DNA from: a virus
DNA length: 38,103 nucleotides
Virus record (IMG/VR): IMGVR_UViG_3300021403_000556
Coordinates: 1-38,103 of that record
Direction: 5' to 3' (one strand)
Positions 8,422 through 15,452 of the stretch are shown piece by piece (the stretch's first letter is position 1; each line of letters begins with the position of its first letter). The notes beneath the pieces are model-generated. The model was not told the DNA's origin, ran no database searches, and was given only the letters and a program-made list of their open reading frames with translations. Position numbers and translations under genes: made by a program.

Positions 8422-8915
8422 GCGACTCCCAAATAGGTCGGAGTGACAGTTGCTTCAGCTCCCTGGATATCAATCAGATTCACGCGCACTTCATCCACGG
8501 GGCGTCCGTCGACGCTGACCATGTCAGGCACAGCACCCTGGATATCGCGGCGGCCGCTCAGACTGAAAAAGTTTCCATCGATCGCACCTTCGAGCTCATA
8601 GCTATAGCTGGTCGTATTCTGCGGAGCGATCGCAATTGTGTGCATGCTTGGACTCACGCTGCTTACATCGAGCGTTTCTGAAATCAAGGGCGCGGTCATT
8701 GCTTCGAATGCTGCCTTGATCCGACGCGGACGAGCATCACGAACGACAAGCCCCATCTCAGTGCCGGCAGGTTCGCTATTGATTACGTCAGCCAACTGCA
8801 GAAGCCCATCGGCATCAGGAGATCCAATGGCCACTACTTCGCGCTGAGCGTTGTCGCTCATCGTGACGGTCTCCATCAGATCATCACCCACCGGTACTGT
8901 AGTGCGATTGATCAT
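8418..8915 (-). CDS. Hypothetical head-tail joining protein
   Basis: This 165-aa protein starts at ATG 8915, which overlaps the upstream stop as ATGA and has GAGG five bases before it; the frame is open to 8975 but that extension is not needed. The C-terminal half is beta-rich (HTIAIAPQNTTSYSYELEG). No motif recognised. Its place between the neck genes and the repeat protein suggests a connector or minor tail role. Confidence 0.65.
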   Translation of the reverse strand: MINRTTVPVGDDLMETVTMSDNAQREVVAIGSPDADGLLQLADVINSEPAGTEMGLVVRDARPRRIKAAFEAMTAPLISETLDVSSVSPSMHTIAIAPQNTTSYSYELEGAIDGNFFSLSGRRDIQGAVPDMVSVDGRPVDEVRVNLIDIQGAEATVTPTYLGVA

Positions 8916-9397
8916 GCAGACCTCGTCGCGTTCGGGCCGTCCTTTGTGACAACAGCCAGCTCGGCATAGTGGCAAAGCACGTTCTGAAAAGTCACATAGC
9001 CAACCGCACGCGCGTCCATGACCTTATTCCAGACCGAATTGTGCACGCCGTTAACAGTGAGCTTCCGGTTTGTATTGAATGCAGTCCTGACCGCTTCAAC
9101 GTCATCTTGAAAACCATCTTCCGTATTCGTGGAATCGTCATCTGAGCGAGAGACGCTGCGGTACCAGCTCAGCGAGATCGTGTGCCTGTCGTACTCATTG
9201 TCAGGACCTTCGTCATCGCCAGCCGTTTGCTCACGCGTAATAAAGGCCACATCAATGCGCGCCGAGTTTGGGTCTTTGAAGAAGGCGACCATGTCCTGCT
9301 CGTTGTTGGCATAGACCAGGTGTTTGAATACCTTGCTGATTTTTTGCGTCGCCACGGCGATTGCAAGGACGGCGTCGATTTGTGCGCGTAGTGACAT
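8912..9397 (-). CDS. Possible tail terminator-like protein
   Basis: This 161-aa protein starts at ATG 9397, sharing one base with the stop of the gp10-like gene upstream. Its composition is alpha/beta with an acidic middle (GDDEGPDNEYDR). Gene order connector, gp10-like, this gene, then tube matches the place where siphophages encode the tail terminator or completion protein. The assignment is positional only. Confidence 0.55.
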   Translation of the reverse strand: MSLRAQIDAVLAIAVATQKISKVFKHLVYANNEQDMVAFFKDPNSARIDVAFITREQTAGDDEGPDNEYDRHTISLSWYRSVSRSDDDSTNTEDGFQDDVEAVRTAFNTNRKLTVNGVHNSVWNKVMDARAVGYVTFQNVLCHYAELAVVTKDGPNATRSA

Positions 9398-9903
9398 TAG
9401 CCTTTGATCCCCGCTCCGGAGAGAGCAACTGCAATTTCTTTCTCCATGATCCCTGGCGCTTCGTTTTGCAGCTGCTGGAGTGCCTTGCCGAACATCTGCG
9501 CGCCCTGCGTGCCACGCTTCGCGATTGTCTTCGCAATTGCAAATGCGATCGACATTGCCTGTTTTTCATTGTCGACGTGCAATTTTTGCTTCACCCAGAG
9601 AATCAGCGCCGATGGTGGCGGCATGTGCGGCCGCGTTCCGGATTCCACGGCAGCAGCGTACACATCAGCGGGAGGCCCAACAGCTATCGTTTCGTACATC
9701 AACGGGCCTTCCTGATGAAATTGAGAAAAGATGCCGGCATGAAGATTTCCAGTCGCACCAACAGGCGTGTGCATGGCGACGAGCTGCTCGCCGCGAATAC
9801 CAACCTTCTCAAGCCCGATTTCAGCTCCAGCAAGAATGGCAGCGCGCAGCTGCCCGGTGGCTTGAGCAAGCCCGTTGATCCGAAATGTGAAAGTAGCCGA
9901 CAA
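9397..9903 (-). CDS. HK97 gp10-like neck/tail completion protein
   Basis: This 168-aa protein contains family features: an N-terminal amphipathic helix, HTPVGATGNLHAGI, then YAAAVESGTRPHMPPPSAL and IAKTIAKRGTQGAQMF. The E-x-GT and I-x-RGT-x-G-x-x-x-F pattern is characteristic of HK97-gp10-type proteins, which sit at the head-tail junction. Length is typical. It abuts the connector gene at 9904 without a gap. Confidence 0.8.
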   Translation of the reverse strand: MSATFTFRINGLAQATGQLRAAILAGAEIGLEKVGIRGEQLVAMHTPVGATGNLHAGIFSQFHQEGPLMYETIAVGPPADVYAAAVESGTRPHMPPPSALILWVKQKLHVDNEKQAMSIAFAIAKTIAKRGTQGAQMFGKALQQLQNEAPGIMEKEIAVALSGAGIKG

Positions 9904-10614
9904 CTAACGTCTCCTGTGTGTGAGTCTGTCGACTCCAGAGCCCTGCGTGAGGTCCATGTCTCCGATCGCGATCGCACCCTTGCCCTGGTTTGCATCCTCG
10001 TTCGATCCAACCTGGTTGTCATAGCGCTTGCGCAGATCGCCGGCCAACGTCCTGTATTCCTGCACTTTGCTCAAGTTGTTTACCGAGTCAGCTCCGATCG
10101 ATGCATCCCGGCTCTGCGCATATGCCGCAGCAAGCTTGAGCGCGCAGATGGACGCCGCCAGGTCGCACACAGCTTCAAAGTCAGAGTCTGGGACGCTCGT
10201 CGCGATCGCCCCCTGTGTTGGCGGCTGAATGTTGTTTCCTGTGATGTGGCGCTGTGTCCATACCACGCGAAGCTCATCGCCATTGGTCGGCACGTCGATT
10301 AGAAGCATGATTTTTTTCGCTGCAGGTGTGTTGTACATCTTCCAATCGTGCTCATCGATATAGCTCGGAGGAATCTCTCCGATAGGCCATTCAATCGACT
10401 TGATCAGAGAGAACCCAATTTCAAAGCCGTTCGGCAGCGGAAGCAGCGACGTGCCGTCCGCAGCAACGTCCGTGACGATTTCATTCGGACGGTCCTGCGA
10501 ATATCGTTGCTTTACAGCCTGGTTGATCGCGTCATCAATATCGGCGGGCTTCAGCCTGCCGGCTGTGTCCTGGATGCGTGTCGCGACATATGTTTCAAAA
10601 TCAGCGAGGTTCAT
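9904..10614 (-). CDS. Probable head-tail connector (adaptor) protein
   Basis: This 236-aa protein starts at ATG 10614. The helical N-terminus (MNLADFETYVATRIQDTAGR) and a second helical block near 150-200 (FEAVCDLAASICALKLAAAYAQ, with SVNNLSKVQEYRTLA) resemble connector/adaptor proteins that bind the portal. It lies directly before the gp10-like gene. Exact family not recognised; position and fold impression support the call. Confidence 0.65.
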   Translation of the reverse strand: MNLADFETYVATRIQDTAGRLKPADIDDAINQAVKQRYSQDRPNEIVTDVAADGTSLLPLPNGFEIGFSLIKSIEWPIGEIPPSYIDEHDWKMYNTPAAKKIMLLIDVPTNGDELRVVWTQRHITGNNIQPPTQGAIATSVPDSDFEAVCDLAASICALKLAAAYAQSRDASIGADSVNNLSKVQEYRTLAGDLRKRYDNQVGSNEDANQGKGAIAIGDMDLTQGSGVDRLTHRRR

Positions 10615-10623
10615 AGTTTCTCT

Positions 10624-10932
10624 TTACTTCACCAGGCGCAGCTGGGATTTATCCCGGCTGCGCACTGATTGCTCTGGCACCCGCGCTCCTTTAACGACCT
10701 CGGAACGCTGCCTCCGTTGCTCGCGCATGCGCTGGCGCAAGCGATAGTCAGTAGTCATGATGTCCTCAATCAGCTCGTCATCTTCCTCTGTCAACGCCGG
10801 GCCGCCAGCGCGAGCCAGGCGATAACTCGCTTCACACAATAGCCGCGCCGCCATGCTTGCATCTCCGCAGTTCAGAGCGCCCATCATCTGGGCGATATCG
10901 CGATCCGAGAATTTAGAGAGCTTCGCATCCAT
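10624..10932 (-). CDS. Small basic/acidic phage protein
   Basis: This 102-aa helical protein has an acidic stretch (LTEEDDELIEDIM) and a very basic C-terminus with many Arg/Lys residues. No family recognised. It sits nine bases upstream of the connector gene and downstream of the secreted 162-aa gene, so a head-completion role is possible. Confidence 0.6.
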   Translation of the reverse strand: MDAKLSKFSDRDIAQMMGALNCGDASMAARLLCEASYRLARAGGPALTEEDDELIEDIMTTDYRLRQRMREQRRQRSEVVKGARVPEQSVRSRDKSQLRLVK

Positions 10933-10953
10933 AGTTTCCAGCCTGGTTAAAAA

Positions 10954-10994
10954 CGCGCCGCCGAAACTCCATCCCCCAGGAAATCAGCGGCGCG
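10954..10994. terminator. GC-rich hairpin after the 162-aa gene (weak terminator or mRNA structure)
   Basis: CGCGCCGC (10954-10961) pairs perfectly with GCGGCGCG (10987-10994) across a 25-base loop. It follows the stop of the 162-aa gene on the minus strand. No T-run follows, so it may be a processing or stability structure rather than a terminator. Confidence 0.35.
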
Positions 10995-11029
10995 CTAGCG
11001 TGACGCGCCGATGTGTTGCGGTCACTTTC

Positions 11030-11518
11030 TTAAGACGTCGGTTTGAAATATCCGAGGATCTGCATCGTGAACGATGGCGTGGTACCCGTAATCGTTGTCG
11101 AGACCGTGTTCCATCTCGCAAAGTTTGCGAGAGGCTTGATCAGGAATACTCCCGTCGTCGTGATCGCAGACGATGCCGTATGCAGCGTGCACGCCGTGGT
11201 CGCAGGCGGTGTCGTCTGCCCTGGAGAGCTTGCACATGTCTGAAAGTTAACCGTGAGCGATGGCGACGTGCCTGAAACGGCCGTGACCTGGATCACAATC
11301 AAGCCAGACGAATACGCACCGAGATCCACCGGCGTGATCGACGTGTTGCTCGTGGTATACGCCGCCGATGGCAGGAACGTTGTCTCGTTCAGGAATCCGC
11401 CAGTGGCATCGCGATAAGTCTTCTGCGCCTGTGCCGGCATCGGCGGAAGCACCATGCACACAGCCAGCAAAGCGCACGTCAAGACTTTCAGGAATTGGAA
11501 TCGATTTGTTGTTTTCAC
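11030..11518 (-). CDS. Signal-peptide protein following the major capsid gene
   Basis: The protein is 162 aa from GTG 11518. This start is chosen because GGAGG (complement at 11525-11529) lies six bases upstream; ATG 11524 is adjacent to the GGAGG and is less likely. A Sec signal is evident: basic N-terminus, hydrophobic core FLKVLTCALLAVCMVLPP and an AQA-Q cleavage site. The mature part is a Thr/Ser-rich beta sandwich-like sequence with two or three cysteines (FQTCASSPG, TACTLH). Its place directly after the capsid gene is where decoration or cement proteins are encoded. It is flanked by hairpins on both sides. An export signal here is puzzling; compare the 577-aa protein. Confidence 0.75.
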   Translation of the reverse strand: MKTTNRFQFLKVLTCALLAVCMVLPPMPAQAQKTYRDATGGFLNETTFLPSAAYTTSNTSITPVDLGAYSSGLIVIQVTAVSGTSPSLTVNFQTCASSPGQTTPPATTACTLHTASSAITTTGVFLIKPLANFARWNTVSTTITGTTPSFTMQILGYFKPTS

Positions 11519-11546
11519 TTTCATCCTCCGCTTTTTCAGATTTTGC

Positions 11547-11604
11547 AAACCGTTCTCACACGAGAGCGGTTTGGAAAATCCCCTGGAGCTGGTTGACTCC
11601 AGGG
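11547..11604. terminator. Tandem hairpins after the capsid gene
   Basis: AAACCGTTCTC (11547-11557) pairs with GAGAGCGGTTT (11562-11572) around ACAC, with one G-U. CCCTGGAG (11581-11588) pairs with CTCCAGGG (11597-11604) around eight bases. On the minus strand the second stem is read first and is followed by GATTTTCC, a partial U-tract. They separate the capsid gene (stop at 11651) from the secreted 162-aa gene and could attenuate transcription or protect the abundant capsid mRNA end. Confidence 0.5.
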
Positions 11605-11650
11605 AATCTCAACACTGGACGCAGCTAACAGCTGTGCCAGCAGCCACTCG

Positions 11651-13258
11651 TTAGTTCACGCTCTTGCCGACGCCACGGAAATCAAGGATGCCGCCGCCAA
11701 AGGGAAACTTGGCCTTGTACTGAATCTGGTCATTGGTGAACTGCGTACCCTGTGTCTGCAGATCGGCCATAAATATCTGCGGCGTGGAAATGCCGTCGAT
11801 ATAGGCGACCTCCAGCGTTGGCACCTGTGAAGTGTCGACACCGTAGTACCAGTCGTTCGGATCAGTCAGAAGCTCATTGACGATGACGCGGGGAGGCGCA
11901 GCCTGGCCAGGCGACACAGGACCAAAGCGCTGATAAAACGGGTTACCCACTTTCAGTCCAGGACCAGGGTTATATTCCTCGCTGTTGTTGATGCCCCATG
12001 CGATCGCAGCCAGATCCACAGGCACCATGATCCAGGAGATCCGCATGCCCAGCCGGTTGCCCGAATCTTTCTCGGTCTGCTTCATCAGCACGATTTCCTG
12101 GGCGTTGAGTGAATCCACTGACAAGGGCACAGCTCCGAGATTGTTATGTGCCGCGTTGAACCATGAGACGCCATCAGGGACATAGTTGGGATTGTTAACG
12201 AAGAAGTTCGTGACAAACGTCTTCAATGTGTGGCGCCCTGCACGCGCAAGGCGATTGGGAAATTGCTTGATCTTCCCGAGATCGTCGGCGCGGATCGTTT
12301 CTTCAGATACCGTCAGCAAGCCGCCGCGTTTCGCTGGTGCATACGTGATCCGCTCATCTGTCGGCTTCGTCAGCTCTGTGTACGGGCCTGCTTCAGCGAC
12401 GATCGGAAAATCGCCCATGTAACCTTCGCGCACGCGAGATTGCGTTCTGTAATCGGTCAATGGAGGACCTTCGGTGATGAGCTGATCAAGGCCGTTCATG
12501 CCCACCTCGGCATAGTCCTGAATCAGCTTTTTGAACATTGAGTCGAGCAGCAGATTCGGGAAATCGGTTGTGGCCACAGCTTCCGTCACCTTCGTGAATC
12601 CGCCTTCTCCGTTGCGGCCGAACGTGAGATCACGATCACCAGTGACAATCATGTACGCTTGCTTAGGCCCTCTGAAGGCAGCGATGCCGGCTTCGCCAGC
12701 CAGAAGCTGTTTCTGTACTCCTGCTTTCGCCATAACATCGACATACGCTTTTTGCCCTGCTTCTGTGACGCCGAGCATGCGATCCATCGCCAGCTGGACC
12801 TTGTCGCGAGAATCCAGTCCCATTTCCACGCGCCCGCCTGACTTCACGCGACCGATATCAGAAAAAGCGGCAAAGCTTTCACGTACCAGCTTGATCTCCT
12901 CATCCACCTCAGCTTCAGCCACTACGCGATCCTTCAAATGCTGGCGCACGAGATTCATGGCCGGCACGGGCAGCTTCGATGCGGTCAGCTTGGTCTCCAC
13001 CAGGTTGTTGCTCTGGATGAGCTTTACAGCCGCAAGAGTCGCTTTCGATTCGGTTACGAGAGCGGTCATATCAGCTGTCGCCGAAGTGCTCTGCTGCATG
13101 GCTTTATCGACGGTCTGAGTTGCTGCCTCCGTCACCTTCAGCATGAATTCAGGAAGCTGTTCGTCTTTCAATGCTTCGCATTCAGTGGTGAGTGCGTCGG
13201 CGCGTCCGGCATCGTGCTTCCGGAGCGAGTCTAGAAGTTTTTTGATTCTGTCTTTCAT
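11651..13258 (-). CDS. Internal in-frame start: free scaffold-capsid product
   Basis: ATG at 13258 (Met298 of the fusion; MKDRIKKLL) is preceded by AAAGGAG (complement at 13264-13270) with five bases between. This is an ideal ribosome site and better than the one at the fusion start. Translation here would give a 535-aa scaffold plus major capsid protein without the protease, probably the main product. The arrangement recalls lambda gpC/Nu3, where a protease frame contains the scaffold start, but here the shared frame includes the capsid itself. Confidence 0.75.
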   Translation of the reverse strand: MKDRIKKLLDSLRKHDAGRADALTTECEALKDEQLPEFMLKVTEAATQTVDKAMQQSTSATADMTALVTESKATLAAVKLIQSNNLVETKLTASKLPVPAMNLVRQHLKDRVVAEAEVDEEIKLVRESFAAFSDIGRVKSGGRVEMGLDSRDKVQLAMDRMLGVTEAGQKAYVDVMAKAGVQKQLLAGEAGIAAFRGPKQAYMIVTGDRDLTFGRNGEGGFTKVTEAVATTDFPNLLLDSMFKKLIQDYAEVGMNGLDQLITEGPPLTDYRTQSRVREGYMGDFPIVAEAGPYTELTKPTDERITYAPAKRGGLLTVSEETIRADDLGKIKQFPNRLARAGRHTLKTFVTNFFVNNPNYVPDGVSWFNAAHNNLGAVPLSVDSLNAQEIVLMKQTEKDSGNRLGMRISWIMVPVDLAAIAWGINNSEEYNPGPGLKVGNPFYQRFGPVSPGQAAPPRVIVNELLTDPNDWYYGVDTSQVPTLEVAYIDGISTPQIFMADLQTQGTQFTNDQIQYKAKFPFGGGILDFRGVGKSVN

Positions 13259-14149
13259 CAATGCTCCTTTTAGTCGGCCCGCGTCACCGCTGCCGTGTTG
13301 TGCACTGGCTTTCACCAGCGATTCCTTTTGCCGTTCAGCGATCTCGGCGAGTACTTCGCGCGAAGCCGCATATGGCAGAAACTTTCCGCCAGCTCCAGCC
13401 TCAGCGCAGAGATCCACGCTGATGAGCTTGCCTAGCGACTGCGAGATCAAACAATTCTTTCCTTCAACCGTACCGGTTTTGAACTTGACAAACCCAAGCA
13501 TGGAGACTCCGAACAGGTCCAGCTTGCCAGCTTTTCTTGCGGCTGAAAGCGTGGATTGCAGCGCTGTCTCACTTGCGAGAAGGTGAACGTTGCCGGTGGC
13601 AGATTCGCTTACATAACGGCCATTGCTCATCCAGCCGGCTATTCTCCCTGGATCGTTCGCGCCGGTACCGTTCGCGGGATGCTGGCGGCCGAACTTTGCC
13701 TCGTTGAGTGCCTGCGCTACCTGGGCAACAACTTCAGGCGTGAAGTAGTGAGGCACGTTGCCCAGACCACCGATATCTCCATGCGCCCAACCAGTTTTCA
13801 TCACCTGCACAGGAAACACCCAATCATCTGCGTCCGAGCCTGCTTCCGAGGCAATGAACATTCCCGACTGAGAGACTGGAACAAAGGCGGTCTCAACTTC
13901 CTGAGCATCGCCGATTGTTACGCCGTCCTGCCCATCAATGCTGTAGCTGATTTGAAACAGCTTGCCGTCAGGACCACGCGCGATCAGATAATCAGGGAAC
14001 GACTCAACCAGCACGTATAGAGGCGTTCCAAATGCGTCGGTGCCGTACTTATCCACCAACGCATCCTGCAGTCCGCATTCAATGTCATCGAACGACATAT
14101 CAGCTTCACGAACTGAGTGCTTGCCTGTGATCGTTTTTTTCTTCTTCAT
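11651..14149 (-). CDS. Prohead protease-scaffold-major capsid fusion
   Basis: This 832-aa frame has three parts. Residues 1-260 resemble prohead proteases, with H157 (GRQHPANG), S216 (LFGVSMLGF) and the end motif SVDLCAEAGAGGKF that mirrors the usual SVD-x-V-x-x-PAAGG. Residues about 265-430 are helical and charged, like a scaffold or delta domain. Residues about 530-832 resemble the Mu T-type capsid: TDFPNLLLDSMFKKL, YAEVG, then FPNRLARAGRHTLKTFVTNF. Protease and capsid are separate genes in Mu. Here no stop lies between them, but a strong internal start exists at 13258 (separate entry). Catalytic residue assignments are inferred. Confidence 0.85.
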   Translation of the reverse strand: MKKKKTITGKHSVREADMSFDDIECGLQDALVDKYGTDAFGTPLYVLVESFPDYLIARGPDGKLFQISYSIDGQDGVTIGDAQEVETAFVPVSQSGMFIASEAGSDADDWVFPVQVMKTGWAHGDIGGLGNVPHYFTPEVVAQVAQALNEAKFGRQHPANGTGANDPGRIAGWMSNGRYVSESATGNVHLLASETALQSTLSAARKAGKLDLFGVSMLGFVKFKTGTVEGKNCLISQSLGKLISVDLCAEAGAGGKFLPYAASREVLAEIAERQKESLVKASAQHGSGDAGRLKGALMKDRIKKLLDSLRKHDAGRADALTTECEALKDEQLPEFMLKVTEAATQTVDKAMQQSTSATADMTALVTESKATLAAVKLIQSNNLVETKLTASKLPVPAMNLVRQHLKDRVVAEAEVDEEIKLVRESFAAFSDIGRVKSGGRVEMGLDSRDKVQLAMDRMLGVTEAGQKAYVDVMAKAGVQKQLLAGEAGIAAFRGPKQAYMIVTGDRDLTFGRNGEGGFTKVTEAVATTDFPNLLLDSMFKKLIQDYAEVGMNGLDQLITEGPPLTDYRTQSRVREGYMGDFPIVAEAGPYTELTKPTDERITYAPAKRGGLLTVSEETIRADDLGKIKQFPNRLARAGRHTLKTFVTNFFVNNPNYVPDGVSWFNAAHNNLGAVPLSVDSLNAQEIVLMKQTEKDSGNRLGMRISWIMVPVDLAAIAWGINNSEEYNPGPGLKVGNPFYQRFGPVSPGQAAPPRVIVNELLTDPNDWYYGVDTSQVPTLEVAYIDGISTPQIFMADLQTQGTQFTNDQIQYKAKFPFGGGILDFRGVGKSVN

Positions 14150-14176
14150 CGTTTCAGCCTTTCAGCGGGAATCGAG

Positions 14177-14545
14177 TTAGTTCGTTGCTTCAGAAGTTGC
14201 GGGCGCGCCAGTTGCGTCAGCAATAGCTTTCTGTGTCTTGGCCGGCACATCAAAGTAAAATTTCTTGCCGTGCCTGGTTGTGACGCGCAGCGTCTTGCCG
14301 TCCTTATCGTGCTCGCGACGCACGAAATGCCAATCATCGAGCGACATGGCCTGCGAGTAGCTGGTGAGCTCCGGCGTCTTCAGGATGCGGTTGGCATCAC
14401 GGAGAGCCATTTCTTTCTGCGTGATCGTGTCGTCGGGAAAATCGTTCTGCGCTTCTTTGAACGATGCCTCGTAAGTCTTCTTCCACTCCTTTGCTACCTT
14501 GTCAGGGAGTCCCGCAGGTGCGTCCGGAATCTCTATTTTTGCCAT
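14177..14545 (-). CDS. ChaB-like small phage protein
   Basis: This 122-aa protein has an N-terminal segment (PAGLPDKVAKEWKKTYEASF, then KEAQNDF ... ALRDANRILK) that resembles the ChaB fold: L-P-x-x-V, Y-x-x-x-F-x-x-A and a terminal A-x-x-x-A-x-x-x-hydrophobic helix. The C-terminus is basic and beta-like (GKTLRVTTRHGKKFYFDV). It sits between the Mu F-like and protease genes. ChaB-like domains are found in phage head regions, but the match is by eye. Confidence 0.55.
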   Translation of the reverse strand: MAKIEIPDAPAGLPDKVAKEWKKTYEASFKEAQNDFPDDTITQKEMALRDANRILKTPELTSYSQAMSLDDWHFVRREHDKDGKTLRVTTRHGKKFYFDVPAKTQKAIADATGAPATSEATN

Positions 14546-14564
14546 TTGTGTTTCCTCTCTGCCG

Positions 14565-15452
14565 CTATGCGGCTTGAACTGAAATTCCTAAACTGTCTAA
14601 CAAACCTTTTTGTGACGGCGAGGGCTTCAGCGCGTCAGCGGCGAAGTAAGGCACCATCTGACAGTGGCAGTTGATGGTGTTCTCAGGAGATCCGTTGGGA
14701 TCGCGCGGATACTTCAACTCCTCGCCTTCCACCATGAATGATTGCTTCACGTCCACAACCTGGCCGTCAGCAGCGATGTGACCAGGACGAGGCACGAGCG
14801 CAAGATTTAAATGCTTCCACTGTTTCTGCAGATCGGGCTGCCGCGACGATAGGTCTTCCAATCGCGCCTGCGCAGCGATTGATTGCACGCGCAGTATCTC
14901 GTTGATCGCAATCATGCTGGCGCGGCGTCCGATCGGTGAAAACAATCCTGTGAAATCGGCACTGCCGGCGAGCGCTTTCCCGATCTGCGCAATGATGTCT
15001 GTTATCTGCTGGCCGCCGAGGAATGCGCGCTGTATCGCAGCGTTGACCTTCGCGGCTGCATCTTTGGAGAGACCTGTGATCAAGTCCGCCGTATAGCCCT
15101 GGGCGATTGCAAGAGCGGACTGAGATATCTGGCCGAGCGCCTGCGATCCGAGCACAGCAACAGGCTGCGCTATTAACTGCGATCCAAGATTGAAGCCCTG
15201 TGCTTCATAGCCATCCAGAAGCTTTGTAGCTTGTCCGCTGAATTTGTCGAAGAGTTGATTGATCTGCGTTTTCAGCACCTGAAGTTGCGCATAGGTAAAG
15301 CTGGACGAATCGAGGTCCGCTAGCCTGGTGATAATTTCTTTCCGAACGGCATCCAGCATCTCCAGAATTTTTTTCTGGGCGTCGACGGACAAATTAGCCG
15401 ACTGCGCAATAAGCTGATTTACCTTCGCGGAGAACTGTTGCTGCAGACTCAT
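14565..15452 (-). CDS. Mu F-like (SPP1 gp7-type) minor head protein
   Basis: This 295-aa protein starts at ATG 15452, overlapping the portal stop by four bases. It is mostly helical, with the conserved C-terminal block GRRASMIAINEILRVQSI, HIAADGQVVDV and finally YPRDPNGSPENTINCHCQM, the hallmark of the Mu F/SPP1 gp7 head-morphogenesis family (YP-x-D-x-x-G...-x-x-INC-x-C). It probably sits inside the procapsid near the portal. Confidence 0.88.
   Translation of the reverse strand: MSLQQQFSAKVNQLIAQSANLSVDAQKKILEMLDAVRKEIITRLADLDSSSFTYAQLQVLKTQINQLFDKFSGQATKLLDGYEAQGFNLGSQLIAQPVAVLGSQALGQISQSALAIAQGYTADLITGLSKDAAAKVNAAIQRAFLGGQQITDIIAQIGKALAGSADFTGLFSPIGRRASMIAINEILRVQSIAAQARLEDLSSRQPDLQKQWKHLNLALVPRPGHIAADGQVVDVKQSFMVEGEELKYPRDPNGSPENTINCHCQMVPYFAADALKPSPSQKGLLDSLGISVQAA

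Noticed and set aside
9361-10302. A 313-codon plus-strand frame
   Set aside because: Antisense to the gp10-like and connector genes, both of which have recognisable motifs and neat junctions.
13250-13300. Protease-capsid fusion as a sequencing error that removed a stop
   Set aside because: A TAA exists in another frame just before the internal ribosome site, so this is possible, but the fused frame reads plausibly on both sides and nothing here shows an error. Kept as fusion with an internal start.
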